Assembly: GCA_003280085.1 (NCBI GenBank)
Contig: QCFY01000002.1
Coordinates: forward strand, 88,672-152,671
Reading direction: 5' to 3'
DNA: 64,000 nucleotides
Origin: Prochlorococcus sp. AG-363-O06
GTDB taxonomy: Bacteria > Cyanobacteriota > Cyanobacteriia > PCC-6307 > Cyanobiaceae
Both the position numbers and the translations under genes were made by a program. Within the stretch, counting starts at the first letter, position 1. Every line of letters begins with the position of its first letter. The notes beneath the pieces were generated by a model. It did not search any database and was not told where the DNA came from. It was given only the letters and a program-made list of their open reading frames with translations. Shown one piece after another: positions 26,625-36,538 of the stretch.

Positions 26625-28088
26625 CTAGTTACCAGCTGAAGCAAAGTCTGGATAAGCCTCCATCCCATGCTCACCAATATCTAGGCCTGCAATCTCTTCT
26701 TCCTCGCTAACACGAATGCCACCAAAGAAAGCTCCAATAACTTGCCAGGCAATCCAGCAAGTTACCAAAGTCCAAATTGCATAGGCTAGGCAGCCAATGA
26801 ACTGAACCCAAAGCTGACCGAAACCCCCTCCGACAAAAAGCCCAAGAGCAGATCCGTCTCCTTGAATATCAAATCCCCATAGGCCTACTACAAGCGTTCC
26901 CCAAATACCACAAACACCGTGAACAGAGAACGCGCCCACTGGATCATCAATACCCAATGAATCCAAAGCTGAAACAGAAAAAACAACTATGACTCCACCA
27001 ATCAATCCAGCAACCCAAGCTCCTGACATAGTCAAGTTTCCACAACCAGCTGTGACACTTACTAGGCCTGCAAGAATGCCATTAATAATCATGGTCAAAT
27101 CAGGCTTGCCAGAAGTAAGAGTAGATACAACAGTTGCACCAATCGCGCCACCGGCAGCAGCAAGAGTCGTTGTTACAGCGACATATGGAACCCATTGATC
27201 CATTGCAAGCTGAGAGCCAGGGTTAAATCCATACCAGCCGATCCATAAGACAAGTGCACCCAAGGTAGCTATAGCCATGTTGTGACCTGGCATGGCTTGG
27301 GTCTTGCCATTTACAAATTTGCCCAGACGAGGACCAAGAAGCATTGCTCCAACTAAACCGGCCCAAGCACCAACTGAATGGACAATAGATGAACCCGCAA
27401 AGTCAACAAAACCTAATTCACTCAGCCACCCACCATTCCACTGCCAACTGCCAGCAATTGGATAAATAAATGCAGTCAGAACTAAAGAGAAAACAACAAA
27501 TTCTCCAAACTTGACTCTTTCAGCAACCAAACCAGAAACAATTGTTGCAGCAGTTCCTGCAAAAGCAGCTTGGAATAGAAAATCCACTGTTGGGACCAAG
27601 CCAGCTTCACCAATTAATTCTGGAGAAACTGCTGGGTCAAAAAACAAACCATTGAAATAAAGCCATCCAGCAGAAACTGGATCGCCATACATAAGCGAGT
27701 AACCAACAAACCAATAGGCAGTTACAGCTAAAGCAAACACAAATAAGTTTTTAGCAAGAATGTTGACCGCATTCTTTTGTCTACACATGCCTGCTTCGAC
27801 CATGGCGAAACCAGCATTCATAAAAATTACGAGGATCGTTGCAACTAACAACCAAAGATTGTTTGCAAGAAATGCTGCATTCAGCTCAGGCATCTCCGAA
27901 GCATGAGCTGAGAGATTGAAAAGGCCTAATCCAAAAAGAGCAATTGGCACACAGGCCAACCACATCAAAGAACGATGTGAGCTAAATCCACGTATGCTGC
28001 GCAAAAGCAGCATTGGGCCATCAAGGAGACTTGCCTCCTGAAGGCGAGAAGTACGCCTCTTAGGAGGCGAATGCAGAGCAGTTGTCAT
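26625..28088 (-). CDS. amt1: ammonium transporter Amt1
   Basis: Brings ammonium across the cytoplasmic membrane. From the ATG at 28088 it has 487 residues: a basic N-terminus and a hydrophobic segment ending in an AHA-type cleavage site (about residues 40-65), then eleven expected membrane helices. Amt signatures seen include FMNAGFAMVEAGMCR, DFAGSSIVHSVGAWAGLVGA and the late FSVHGVCGIWGT with the pore histidine. A TTG at 28124 also opens the frame but is not needed. NtcA commonly activates amt1 in cyanobacteria; I found no perfect GTA-N8-TAC upstream. Confidence 0.95.
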   Translation of the reverse strand: MTTALHSPPKRRTSRLQEASLLDGPMLLLRSIRGFSSHRSLMWLACVPIALFGLGLFNLSAHASEMPELNAAFLANNLWLLVATILVIFMNAGFAMVEAGMCRQKNAVNILAKNLFVFALAVTAYWFVGYSLMYGDPVSAGWLYFNGLFFDPAVSPELIGEAGLVPTVDFLFQAAFAGTAATIVSGLVAERVKFGEFVVFSLVLTAFIYPIAGSWQWNGGWLSELGFVDFAGSSIVHSVGAWAGLVGAMLLGPRLGKFVNGKTQAMPGHNMAIATLGALVLWIGWYGFNPGSQLAMDQWVPYVAVTTTLAAAGGAIGATVVSTLTSGKPDLTMIINGILAGLVSVTAGCGNLTMSGAWVAGLIGGVIVVFSVSALDSLGIDDPVGAFSVHGVCGIWGTLVVGLWGFDIQGDGSALGLFVGGGFGQLWVQFIGCLAYAIWTLVTCWIAWQVIGAFFGGIRVSEEEEIAGLDIGEHGMEAYPDFASAGN

Positions 28089-28223
28089 AGATTTTAAGAG
28101 ACTTCTAAGAGATCTGGGATACAAAGTACAGTTGGTACTCTTGCAACTTGAAACAAAAGAAGTTTTTTTCCAGTCATCCTTGATACAAATCTTTTACTGT
28201 GTATAGAAATTGTTAGAAAATTT

Positions 28224-28991
28224 TTAACCTTTGTGAAGAGGCTGACTTTTCAGCACTGAACATTTTCCTTCCCAGGTGATGTGATCTTGATGAAATCCAA
28301 AACAGCAAGCTATAACCTCCATCCCAGAGCAAAGAGCTTCTCTAAACAATTGACCATAAACTTGATCGGCTGAATCACCAGGTGCAAAAGACTTCACATC
28401 TGATCGACTTATACAAGGAACTAGAACTGCTCTGGAGTCTGGGAGCACATACATAAGCTCTCGCAGATGTTTTTGCCCCCTTTTCGTAACCGTATCAGGG
28501 AATAATCCACATTCCTTTTCTACCCATGTTGTGTTTTTGACTTCCATAAATATTTTTCGCGAGTCTTGAGAATCAGAGGCTGGGGTCAGCAATAAATCAA
28601 TTCGACTTCTCCCTTCTCTCCCATAGGTAACTTCTTTCTTAACACATGCAATCACTCCCAACTCTTCTTCAAGCAATCCTTCTTGAACAACTAAGCCAAT
28701 AAGAGTATTAGGCAAAGAGGTATTTACACCTACCCAACAAGGAGAACCGTCCTCAGAAATCACTTGCGCTTGCTCCCATGACCATGACAACTTTCTTGAA
28801 GGAGAATCCACATACCTCACTCTTACTTTCCCTCCTGGATACAAGATTCCCTTCATTGGACCAGTATTTGCACAATGAGCTGTCACGGTTTGACCATTAC
28901 CCAATTCAATATCTGCCAGGAAGCGCTTATATCGCTTCAACAAGACACCTTCCTCTAAAGGTGGGAACTTCAACAAAGACTTAACTACCAT
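28224..28991 (-). CDS. sfsA: SfsA family DNA/RNA nuclease-like protein
   Basis: A 255-residue SfsA protein, first named for sugar fermentation stimulation. The N-terminal OB-like part has RYKRFLADIELGNG and CANTGPMKG, and the C-terminal part has the PD-(D/E)XK-like residues RIDLLLT and FMEVKNTT with FPDTVTKRGQKHL. The fold argues for nucleic acid binding or cleavage; its physiological role is unsettled. Starts with an ATG at 28991, divergent from murJ. Confidence 0.93.
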   Translation of the reverse strand: MVVKSLLKFPPLEEGVLLKRYKRFLADIELGNGQTVTAHCANTGPMKGILYPGGKVRVRYVDSPSRKLSWSWEQAQVISEDGSPCWVGVNTSLPNTLIGLVVQEGLLEEELGVIACVKKEVTYGREGRSRIDLLLTPASDSQDSRKIFMEVKNTTWVEKECGLFPDTVTKRGQKHLRELMYVLPDSRAVLVPCISRSDVKSFAPGDSADQVYGQLFREALCSGMEVIACCFGFHQDHITWEGKCSVLKSQPLHKG

Positions 28992-29065
28992 TGAGGTGAT
29001 ATGAATAGGACCATTCTGATATGAATAAAACTAAATCAATAATTTAATATTTTAGAGTTATAGAA

Positions 29066-30673
29066 ATGTCAAAATCACTCAAAAAGATTGCCTTAATAGT
29101 GACCTTAGGGACTCTCCTAAGCAAGACAGGAGGACTAGCAAGGCAGTTATTAATTGCAGCAGCATTTGGAATCGGAACAGCATACGATGCTTATAATTAT
29201 GCCTATATTCTACCTGGATTCTTGTTAATACTTATAGGAGGTAATAATGGACCATTCCATAATGCAATGGTCAGTATATTAAGCAAGCGAGATGATAGTG
29301 AGAGTTCCGAAATACTTGCATCAATTAGAACAATTGTTGGCACTATGTTGCTCTTTATAAGTCTTCTATTGTTTATAGGTGCCAGCCCAATTATTAGCAT
29401 TTTCGGGCCAGCTTTAGAAAGTGATGTCCACCAAGTTGCCGTATTACAACTTAGGATAATGGCACCCATTGCTTTTATCTCTGGGCTGATCGGTCTTGAG
29501 TTTGGTTCACTTAATGCAAAGGATGAGTTTTGGATACCAGCAATTTCACCTATAATTTCAAGCATTTCAATAATTTTTGGAATTAGTATTTTCTGGCTAA
29601 AGGTAGGGTCTGAAATCAACTCAAGCGAATTAGCAATAAAGGGAGGAATAGTACTTGCTTTATCAACTCTCGTAGGAGCAACTCTCCAATGGCTAGTTCA
29701 ATTTCCTCTATTGGCTAAAAGTGGACTTAATAAAGTTAGATTTGCATTTAATTGGCATCATCCAGGAGTACAAGAGGTCTGGAAGGTAATCGCTCCAGCA
29801 ACTCTTTCTTCAGGGATGCTCCAAATAAATGTTTGCACAGATCTATTTTTTGCATCGGCAATAGCAGGAGCTGCCTCTGGACTGAGCTACGCAAGTCTTT
29901 TAGTGCAAGCACCTTTAGGATTGTTTTCCAATGCTTTATTAATTCCACTTCTACCAACCTTTGCAAAGCTAACTGAGCCAGAAAGTAAATCAGAATTAAT
30001 AATTCGTATTCGTCAAGGGATCATGTTTTCATTATCAAGCATGATTCTTTTAGCAGCTTTATTTTTAACCCTAGGCAACCCTATCGTTTCTCTTATATAC
30101 AAAAGAGGTGCTTTTGACCAGGGAGCAGTGAATCTAGTCTCACAAATACTCATTGCATATGCCATTGGAATGCCAGCTTACCTTTGCAGAGATTTATTAG
30201 TAAGAATCTTCTACTGCTTAGGAGATAGCATTACTCCGTTAAGACTTTCAATACTTGGGATTGGATTAAATGCTCTATTTGATTGGTTATTAATTGGAGG
30301 ACCAACCCCAATAGGCAATCAATTACCTTTTAATTTTGGAGCCCCTGGGCTTGTTATAGCGACGGCTTTAATTAACTTGCTTACTTGCTTAGCTCTTTTA
30401 TTCAAATTAAATTTAAAACTTGACGGTCTTCCTCTGAAAAGATGGAGCATTGATTTAATTAAGCTTTTCTTAGCTGGATTTATGTCTGGGTTTGTAGCAT
30501 GGAGTCTAAATATAGGAGTTGCATGGCCTAATAGTCACCTAGGAGAGGTAATAAAAGTGAGTTTCGCAGGTTGTATATCAATAGGACTATTTGGAGTGAT
30601 TGGAAATGCCTTAGGTGTAAAAGAAGTTAATGCAGCCCTAATAATTCTAAAAAGGAAATTTATTCATCAGTGA
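29066..30673 (+). CDS. murJ: lipid II flippase MurJ (MviN)
   Basis: Moves lipid II across the cytoplasmic membrane for peptidoglycan synthesis. A 535-residue MATE/MOP-type protein with about fourteen hydrophobic segments. Typical MurJ features are the N-terminal TKTGGLARQL-like stretch (SKTGGLARQLLIAAAFG), PLLPTFAKL, YKRGAFDQGAV and the RDLLVRIFYCLGDSITPLR segment late in the protein. ATG at 29066. Its last 14 bases overlap the 3' end of the convergent 86-codon gene. Confidence 0.93.
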   Translation: MSKSLKKIALIVTLGTLLSKTGGLARQLLIAAAFGIGTAYDAYNYAYILPGFLLILIGGNNGPFHNAMVSILSKRDDSESSEILASIRTIVGTMLLFISLLLFIGASPIISIFGPALESDVHQVAVLQLRIMAPIAFISGLIGLEFGSLNAKDEFWIPAISPIISSISIIFGISIFWLKVGSEINSSELAIKGGIVLALSTLVGATLQWLVQFPLLAKSGLNKVRFAFNWHHPGVQEVWKVIAPATLSSGMLQINVCTDLFFASAIAGAASGLSYASLLVQAPLGLFSNALLIPLLPTFAKLTEPESKSELIIRIRQGIMFSLSSMILLAALFLTLGNPIVSLIYKRGAFDQGAVNLVSQILIAYAIGMPAYLCRDLLVRIFYCLGDSITPLRLSILGIGLNALFDWLLIGGPTPIGNQLPFNFGAPGLVIATALINLLTCLALLFKLNLKLDGLPLKRWSIDLIKLFLAGFMSGFVAWSLNIGVAWPNSHLGEVIKVSFAGCISIGLFGVIGNALGVKEVNAALIILKRKFIHQ

Positions 30674-30920
30674 AATCAACTTCACGTTCATCTTTTATCT
30701 TTAAAGGAAGTTGCAAATTATTGTCAACTACTTCAGGCCCCTGCACGGAAATAATCCTTGCTTTAATGCCAAATTCTTGAAAAGCTGTTTCCATCTCTTG
30801 AATCAAAGCCTTCTCAACTTCGACCTCTGCATCTACAACTTTTCCAATAAGTCTTTCACCTAAGCGCCCAATCCTTTTGCGCATCACCTCACGAGCATTA
30901 GTAACTTCAATAATCAGCAC
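30660..30920 (-). CDS. conserved small protein of unknown function
   Basis: An 86-residue soluble protein, MLIIEVTNAREVMRKRIGRL at the N-terminus, largely helix then strand, with an acidic C-terminus. I do not recognise a family. It is third in a tandem of three small genes (78, 96 and 86 codons) with gaps of 50 and 25 bases, which argues for one operon and real coding. The overlap with the end of murJ is 14 bases. Confidence 0.7.
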   Translation of the reverse strand: MLIIEVTNAREVMRKRIGRLGERLIGKVVDAEVEVEKALIQEMETAFQEFGIKARIISVQGPEVVDNNLQLPLKIKDEREVDFTDE

Positions 30921-30945
30921 AATTACTCAATTCAGGTTGACAAAG

Positions 30946-31236
30946 CTATCGACAGTAAGGCGTCAGCAGCTCTTCTAAATCAAAAAGCTGGCTAGCAGGA
31001 ATTAACCGTGCCAATGGCAAACGTGTACTCCCTCCAGCCAATTCAACATGAACCGACTCAAGCCCATACCTAGCAGCCACAGTTGCCCCTTCCTCTAATT
31101 TTGCATTGCACTCAATAGCTAAAGCTTCTGCCAAGCCTGCATCTCCTAGATAGAGATTCCAACTTTCAATTTGAATATAAAGTCGATCTGCAATCGAGAA
31201 TTCCAGATCTTTCAACTCAACTGAATTAAGGCCCAT
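30946..31236 (-). CDS. DUF3181 family protein
   Basis: A 96-residue cyanobacterial protein. The region IADRLYIQIESWNLYLGDAGLAEALA matches my recollection of DUF3181, which has a WxLYLxDA core, and the C-terminal LPLARLIP fits as well. No function is known. It lies between two small genes of the same direction. Confidence 0.68.
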   Translation of the reverse strand: MGLNSVELKDLEFSIADRLYIQIESWNLYLGDAGLAEALAIECNAKLEEGATVAARYGLESVHVELAGGSTRLPLARLIPASQLFDLEELLTPYCR

Positions 31237-31286
31237 AAGAGCATTTCAAAGAAATAATTGCCATTCAGGCTTTCATAGCCGAAGTT

Positions 31287-31523
31287 TCATGTTTCTTTTG
31301 GGCGTTGAGCAATAACTATTGCAAGGTGAAACAAGACTGCAATCAGCCAAACTTCACTAAACAAGTCAAGATGTGCCCAAGGATGACGTATCTGCTGAAA
31401 GACCCAGAGCCCGCTATTAAGAGCTGCAAAAGCCATAGCATGAATCGTGAAATTCACTATTCGTGAATAATGTTGATATAGAGGGTCTTTGGGGTCACCT
31501 GTCCCATACCAGCGAATAGGCAT
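31287..31523 (-). CDS. small conserved membrane protein of unknown function
   Basis: A 78-residue protein starting MPIRWYGTGDPKDPLYQHYS with two probable membrane helices (about 24-44 and 54-70) and a charged end. The N-terminal motif looks conserved, but I cannot name a family. First of a three-gene run; tRNA-Arg lies upstream on the other strand. Confidence 0.7.
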   Translation of the reverse strand: MPIRWYGTGDPKDPLYQHYSRIVNFTIHAMAFAALNSGLWVFQQIRHPWAHLDLFSEVWLIAVLFHLAIVIAQRPKET

Positions 31524-31612
31524 AAAAAATTTTTGTGCTTTTATGATTGTCGCCCTATTAGGATGAATTGGTTGACTAATGTCCCCTTTATGGGGTCTTA
31601 TAAATTTTTCAT

Positions 31613-31686
31613 GCGCCTGTAGCTCAGCGGATTAGAGCATCTGACTACGGATCAGAGGGTCGGGAGTTCGAATCTCTCCAGGCGCG
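31613..31686 (+). tRNA. tRNA-Arg (ACG)
   Basis: A 74-base cloverleaf. Acceptor GCGCCTG/CAGGCGC, D arm GCTC-AGCGGATTA-GAGC, anticodon stem TCTGA/TCAGA with loop CTACGGA (anticodon ACG, read as ICG after deamination), T arm CGGGA-GTTCGAAT-type loop-TCTC(C). Followed by an intrinsic terminator nine bases on. Confidence 0.96.
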
Positions 31687-31694
31687 CTTAATAC

Positions 31695-31726
31695 CTGCCT
31701 TAACTGGCCTGAAGGGGCAGTTTTTT
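31695..31726 (+). terminator. intrinsic terminator of tRNA-Arg
   Basis: CTGCC(TT) and (AAGG)GGCAG form a stem of about five to seven pairs with a slight bulge, followed by six T (31721-31726). It separates the tRNA from glyA. Confidence 0.65.
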
Positions 31727-31736
31727 AATACCATGA

Positions 31737-31766
31737 CAAAAACCTATGAAAAGTCACAGGTTTTTG
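31737..31766 (+). promoter_or_regulatory. hairpin in the glyA leader
   Basis: CAAAAACCT (31737) and AGGTTTTTG (31758) make a 9-bp stem with a 12-base loop, 65 bases upstream of the glyA start. It could be a second, weak terminator or a leader element that controls glyA. The U-rich right arm does not continue past the stem for long. Confidence 0.4.
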
Positions 31767-31830
31767 TTGGACAGAAATCCTTACCTACGATCTCAATGTT
31801 GGAAATTCAAAAATTTTTTAGGAGAGAACA

Positions 31831-33090
31831 TTGATTTCCATTAACACTGCTTTATCAAAATCAGATCCAACAATCTCCTCCTTAATCGGCAAGGAGCTAC
31901 AGAGGCAAGAAAACCATCTTGAACTAATCGCAAGTGAAAACTTTGCCTCTCAAGCCGTGATGGAAGCTCAAGGATCTGTACTAACTAACAAATATGCTGA
32001 AGGATTACCTAATCGGCGCTACTACGGTGGATGTGAGTACATCGATTCAATTGAAGAACTAGCGATTGATCGCGCCAAACAACTCTTCAATGCAAATTGG
32101 GCAAATGTTCAGCCTCATAGTGGTGCTCAAGCTAACTTCGCTGTCTTTCTTGCTCTCCTCGAACCTGGCGACACAATCATGGGAATGGACTTGGCCCATG
32201 GTGGACACCTAACCCATGGATCTCCTGTAAACGTCAGTGGAAAATGGTTCAATGTCGTTCAATACGGAGTAAACCAAGAATCACAAGTTCTAGAAATGAG
32301 TGCGATTCGAGAACTGGCGTTAAAGCACCGACCGAAGTTAATTGTCTGTGGATATTCTGCATATCCAAGAAAAATAGATTTTGAAGGTTTCCGAGCTATT
32401 GCTGATGAAATAAATGCTTATCTTTTTGCTGATATAGCGCACATTGCTGGATTGGTTGCAGCAGGGTTGCATCCAAACCCAGTGCCACATTGTGACGTTG
32501 TAACTACAACAACTCACAAAACACTTAGAGGGCCTAGAGGCGGTCTAATTCTTTGCAGAGATGAAAAGTTTGGCAAGAATTTTGATAAAGCAGTTTTTCC
32601 TGGAACTCAAGGGGGACCTCTTGAGCATGTTATTGCTGCAAAAGCAGTTGCTTTTGGAGAAGCTCTAAGCCCAGAATTTGTTTCTTACAGCAAGCGAATT
32701 TTAGAAAATGCCCAAGCTTTAGCAGTTCGTATTCAAGAAAGAGGAATAAATGTTGTCAGCAATGGTACAGATAATCACATAGTTCTTTTAGATTTAAGAA
32801 GTATTGCGATGACAGGAAAGGTTGCTGACTTATTAGTTAGCGAAGTAAATATCACAGCCAATAAAAATACTGTACCTTTTGATCCAGAATCTCCATTTGT
32901 AACTAGTGGTCTAAGATTAGGAACTCCAGCGCTCACAACAAGAGGCTTTAATAAGCAGGAATTTCTTGAAGTCGCAGATGTTATTGCAGATGTTCTTCTA
33001 CATCCTAATGACTTGTCAATAAAGGAAAATTGCAAAGAAAGAGTTAAAAACCTCTGCAGCCACTTTCCTCTTTACAAAATGACTAGTTAA
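31831..33090 (+). CDS. glyA: serine hydroxymethyltransferase
   Basis: Converts serine and tetrahydrofolate to glycine and methylene-THF; PLP-dependent. The 419-residue protein has [14 protein letters not shown], the GGxxxYGG-like [11 protein letters not shown], and the PLP-lysine motif [14 protein letters not shown] (Lys near 230). It starts at a TTG at 31831; AGGAGAG at 31820-31826 sits four bases before it, and the next in-frame ATG lies within conserved sequence, so the TTG is well supported. It provides one-carbon units also used by thyX and purH in this window. Confidence 0.96.
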   Translation: MISINTALSKSDPTISSLIGKELQRQENHLELIASENFASQAVMEAQGSVLTNKYAEGLPNRRYYGGCEYIDSIEELAIDRAKQLFNANWANVQPHSGAQANFAVFLALLEPGDTIMGMDLAHGGHLTHGSPVNVSGKWFNVVQYGVNQESQVLEMSAIRELALKHRPKLIVCGYSAYPRKIDFEGFRAIADEINAYLFADIAHIAGLVAAGLHPNPVPHCDVVTTTTHKTLRGPRGGLILCRDEKFGKNFDKAVFPGTQGGPLEHVIAAKAVAFGEALSPEFVSYSKRILENAQALAVRIQERGINVVSNGTDNHIVLLDLRSIAMTGKVADLLVSEVNITANKNTVPFDPESPFVTSGLRLGTPALTTRGFNKQEFLEVADVIADVLLHPNDLSIKENCKERVKNLCSHFPLYKMTS

Positions 33091-33178
33091 TCCCCAAAAA
33101 GCAATTAATTTAAACTCAATTTATCTTTCATCCTGCAAAAAAGGAAAGGAGTCAATCTAAACAATTAGATGCACAAGT

Positions 33179-34450
33179 ATGTCAATAGAGTCACTAAAAA
33201 AAAGCGTTGAGATTTTATGTATTGGGACTGAAATACTCCTAGGAGATATCCTCAATAGCAATGCAAGGTGGATTGCTCAAGAGCTTGCGGAGCTAGGCCT
33301 ACCTCATTACATCCAAACCGTGGTAGGGGACAATACTAGAAGGATCCAGGAAGCTATTCTAAATTCTTCAAGAAGGAGCAATATCCTTATAATTACAGGT
33401 GGATTGGGTCCTACTCCTGATGATTTAACTACTGAAAGTTTAGCAAGTTTATTTAAAGCAGACTTATATAAAAGCGAGGAGGTTTGGGAAGATATTCAAA
33501 TAAAATTAAAGCATAAAGATGAAAAATTAGCAAAATGCAATGAGAAACAGGCTCTACTTCCAATAGGCTCGAAAATTATTCGCAACCCACGTGGTACTGC
33601 GCCTGGAGTGATATGGACGCCAAAGTCCAACTTTACTATTTTGACATTCCCTGGAGTTCCTTCAGAGATGAAAGCCATGTGGCTTGAAACCGCAAAACCT
33701 TGGTTAATTAATAGTGGATTGGTAAATGAGAAGTTTAAAAGCAAGGTTTTACTCTTTTCAGGCATTAGTGAATCAAGACTATCTGAAAAAATCGAAAAGT
33801 TCTTAGAAAGCAAAAACCCAACAGTCGCACCATATGCATCTTTAGGAGAAGTAAAGCTGCGAATAACAGCAAACAGCATTACAGATGAACAAGCAGATAA
33901 AATGATTACAGCAATGGAAGAGAAAATTATTAAAAGAATAGGGCCATATTGTTATGGCTCAGATGCAGATACTTTAGCTTCAACTGTTATTAAGTTACTT
34001 CAAGATAAAAAAAAGTCTATTTCAGTAGCAGAGTCCTGTACTGGAGGTGGCTTAGGCGCTGAATTAACTTCAATACCTGGAGCCTCCAAAACTTTCTTAG
34101 GAGGTGTAATTGCCTATAGCGATGAAATTAAGAAGAAAATACTAGGGGTTCCAGCCGAAATTTTACTTAGACATGGGGCCGTTTCAGAAGCCACTGTAGA
34201 AGCTATGGCAATCGCTTCTACACAAATATTTGGTAGCGAGTGGGCTATTGCCATAAGTGGGTTGGCAGGACCAGAAGGTGGCTCAGCCCTAAAGCCAGTT
34301 GGTTTAGTTTGTTTTGGTATTGCTGGTCCTAACGGGTGCAAAACCTTCCAAAAGCAATTCGGGAAGAACAAATCCAGAGGAGAGATTCAACGGCTTAGTG
34401 TTATTCATAGTCTTGATGCACTTCGTCGAATTTTGCTTAATGGGTATTAG
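33179..34450 (+). CDS. cinA: CinA family protein, nicotinamide-nucleotide amidase/competence-damage protein
   Basis: A 423-residue two-domain protein. The N-terminal MoCF-like domain has CIGTEILLGDILNSN and ITGGLGPTPDDLTTE, and the C-terminal domain has VAESCTGGGLG with the catalytic Ser and the AISGLAGPEGG segment of NMN deamidases. Family members recycle NMN to NaMN and hydrolyse ADP-ribose. ATG at 33179, 88 bases after glyA. The 'competence' name is historical. Confidence 0.93.
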   Translation: MSIESLKKSVEILCIGTEILLGDILNSNARWIAQELAELGLPHYIQTVVGDNTRRIQEAILNSSRRSNILIITGGLGPTPDDLTTESLASLFKADLYKSEEVWEDIQIKLKHKDEKLAKCNEKQALLPIGSKIIRNPRGTAPGVIWTPKSNFTILTFPGVPSEMKAMWLETAKPWLINSGLVNEKFKSKVLLFSGISESRLSEKIEKFLESKNPTVAPYASLGEVKLRITANSITDEQADKMITAMEEKIIKRIGPYCYGSDADTLASTVIKLLQDKKKSISVAESCTGGGLGAELTSIPGASKTFLGGVIAYSDEIKKKILGVPAEILLRHGAVSEATVEAMAIASTQIFGSEWAIAISGLAGPEGGSALKPVGLVCFGIAGPNGCKTFQKQFGKNKSRGEIQRLSVIHSLDALRRILLNGY

Positions 34451-34475
34451 GGTTCTTGCTTATTGCATCTAGAAA

Positions 34476-35912
34476 TTGAGCAAAAATACTCTCTACGACA
34501 AAGTTTGGGATCTTCATCAGGTTGGGCAACTCCCTGGAGGTTCAACTCAACTTTTTATTGGCTTGCATTTGATCCATGAGGTTACAAGTCCACAAGCCTT
34601 TGCAGCACTTAAAGAAAAAGATCTAAGCGTACGTTGTCCTGAAAGAACCATCGCAACGGTCGATCACATCGTCCCAACAAATAATCAACAAAGACCATTC
34701 GCAGATCCTTTAGCCGAGGAAATGCTAAGAACCCTTGAGATGAATTGCTCTAAAAACGGAATTAAATTCCATGGAATTGGGACTGGGCAACAAGGAATAG
34801 TGCATGTAATTGCACCCGAGCTTGGTTTGACTCAACCTGGCATGACAATCGCTTGTGGAGACTCGCATACGTCTACTCACGGTGCTTTTGGTGCAATCGC
34901 TTTTGGAATAGGCACAAGCCAGGTTCGTGATGTATTGGCGAGCCAAAGTCTTTCAATTAATAAATTAAAGGTAAGAAGAATATGGGTAGAAGGAGAGCTT
35001 GCAAAGGGAGTTTATGCAAAAGATCTGATTCTTCACATTATCCGAACACTTGGAGTGAAAGGAGGCGTTGGATATGCCTATGAATTTGGGGGTCCCGCAA
35101 TCAAATTGCTCTCAATGGAAGAGCGCATGACTATATGCAACATGGCAATAGAAGGAGGAGCGCGTTGTGGCTATATAAATCCAGATCAGGTGACCTATGA
35201 ATATCTCAAAGGCAGGTCTCATGCTCCAACAAACGATGCATGGAATAAGGCAATTAAATGGTGGAAAAGCCTATGCAGCGATGAAAAATCTATTTTTGAT
35301 GATCAGGTCAACTTCAATGCTACTGAAATCGCCCCGACTGTCACTTGGGGAATAACACCTGCACAAGCGATTGGTATAGACGAATCTGTACCCGAGTCCT
35401 CTTCACTCCCAAAAAATGAAAAAGCAATTACAGAAGAGGCCTACAGTTACATGGGGTTAAAAGCAGGGCAAGAAATATCAGGACTAGCTATAGATGTTTG
35501 TTTTATAGGCAGTTGTACCAACGGACGAATAAGCGACTTACAAACTGCTGCTGAGATTGTCAAAGGTAAGCGAGTAGCAAAAGGCATAAAAGCTTTTGTT
35601 GTGCCTGGCTCTGAGCAGGTTGCAAAAGCCGCAATTCATGATGGTTTAGATGTAATTTTCAAGCAAGCTGGTTTTGAATGGCGTGAACCAGGCTGCTCCA
35701 TGTGTCTTGCAATGAATCCTGACAGATTGGAAGGGCGTCAAATTAGCGCTAGCTCAAGTAACCGAAACTTCAAGGGGAGGCAAGGCTCTGCTAGCGGGAG
35801 GACACTACTAATGAGTCCGGCAATGGTTGCAGCAGCAGCAATTCAAGGGAAAGTGACCGATGTAAGAACTTTCTTTAAAACCAACAGCGACCAATCAAGT
35901 AAAACTCTATGA
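34476..35912 (+). CDS. leuC: 3-isopropylmalate dehydratase large subunit
   Basis: With LeuD isomerises 2-isopropylmalate to 3-isopropylmalate in leucine synthesis; the large subunit holds the [4Fe-4S] cluster. It has 478 residues, with the N-terminal [25 protein letters not shown], and the cluster cysteines in [11 protein letters not shown] and [10 protein letters not shown]. The start is a TTG at 34476, which gives the typical first residues. The last four bases overlap leuD (ATGA). Confidence 0.96.
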   Translation: MSKNTLYDKVWDLHQVGQLPGGSTQLFIGLHLIHEVTSPQAFAALKEKDLSVRCPERTIATVDHIVPTNNQQRPFADPLAEEMLRTLEMNCSKNGIKFHGIGTGQQGIVHVIAPELGLTQPGMTIACGDSHTSTHGAFGAIAFGIGTSQVRDVLASQSLSINKLKVRRIWVEGELAKGVYAKDLILHIIRTLGVKGGVGYAYEFGGPAIKLLSMEERMTICNMAIEGGARCGYINPDQVTYEYLKGRSHAPTNDAWNKAIKWWKSLCSDEKSIFDDQVNFNATEIAPTVTWGITPAQAIGIDESVPESSSLPKNEKAITEEAYSYMGLKAGQEISGLAIDVCFIGSCTNGRISDLQTAAEIVKGKRVAKGIKAFVVPGSEQVAKAAIHDGLDVIFKQAGFEWREPGCSMCLAMNPDRLEGRQISASSSNRNFKGRQGSASGRTLLMSPAMVAAAAIQGKVTDVRTFFKTNSDQSSKTL

Positions 35913-36526
35913 ACACTTCTTCCACATTTCCCTCTGGTGAAATACAGAGAATAAAAGGATGCTGCATTTCATTGCCAGGAAACGACATTGATACAGACAG
36001 AATTATCCCTGCAAGATTTCTTAAATGTGTAAATTTTGAAGCTCTAGGTGAGCAAGTATTTGCTGATGATAGAAAGGAATTAAATGGTTTTCATCCTTTC
36101 GACATACCTATAAATAAAGGAGCCAAGATTCTAATTGTTAATGATAATTTTGGTTGCGGATCAAGCAGAGAACATGCTCCACAAGCTCTAATGCGATGGG
36201 GAATCAGGGGTATAATTGGTCAAAGCTTTGCAGAAATCTTCTATGGCAATTGTTTAGCATTAGGCATTCCATGTGCAACCATTGAAAGACGTGAAAGTGA
36301 TGAGCTTGTAGAATCAGTAAGGAATAAACCCCTAACTGAATGGGATTTTGATTTAAACAAGTTAGAAGTCTCTAACAATAACATTTCTTTCAAACTATCT
36401 ATTGATAAAGGTTCCTTAGGAATGCTAATCAATGGAAGCTGGGATGCAACTTCACAACTCATCTCCCAAGGAGAGAAAATAGATAAGACCATTGCAAAAC
36501 TTCCATATCTAAATGATTTTTTTTAA
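35909..36526 (+). CDS. leuD: 3-isopropylmalate dehydratase small subunit
   Basis: Partner of LeuC. At 205 residues it has [13 protein letters not shown], the [14 protein letters not shown] loop and [18 protein letters not shown], all of which contribute substrate binding at the subunit interface. Start overlaps the leuC stop, which couples their translation. It is convergent with the LptD-like gene, 12 bases away. Confidence 0.95.
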   Translation: MNTSSTFPSGEIQRIKGCCISLPGNDIDTDRIIPARFLKCVNFEALGEQVFADDRKELNGFHPFDIPINKGAKILIVNDNFGCGSSREHAPQALMRWGIRGIIGQSFAEIFYGNCLALGIPCATIERRESDELVESVRNKPLTEWDFDLNKLEVSNNNISFKLSIDKGSLGMLINGSWDATSQLISQGEKIDKTIAKLPYLNDFF

Positions 36527-36538
36527 GAAGTCATTTAA

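Noticed and set aside
28126..28138. GTA-N7-TAC upstream of amt1, like an NtcA box
   Set aside because: The spacer is seven instead of eight and it lies too close to the start codon for a standard NtcA-activated promoter.
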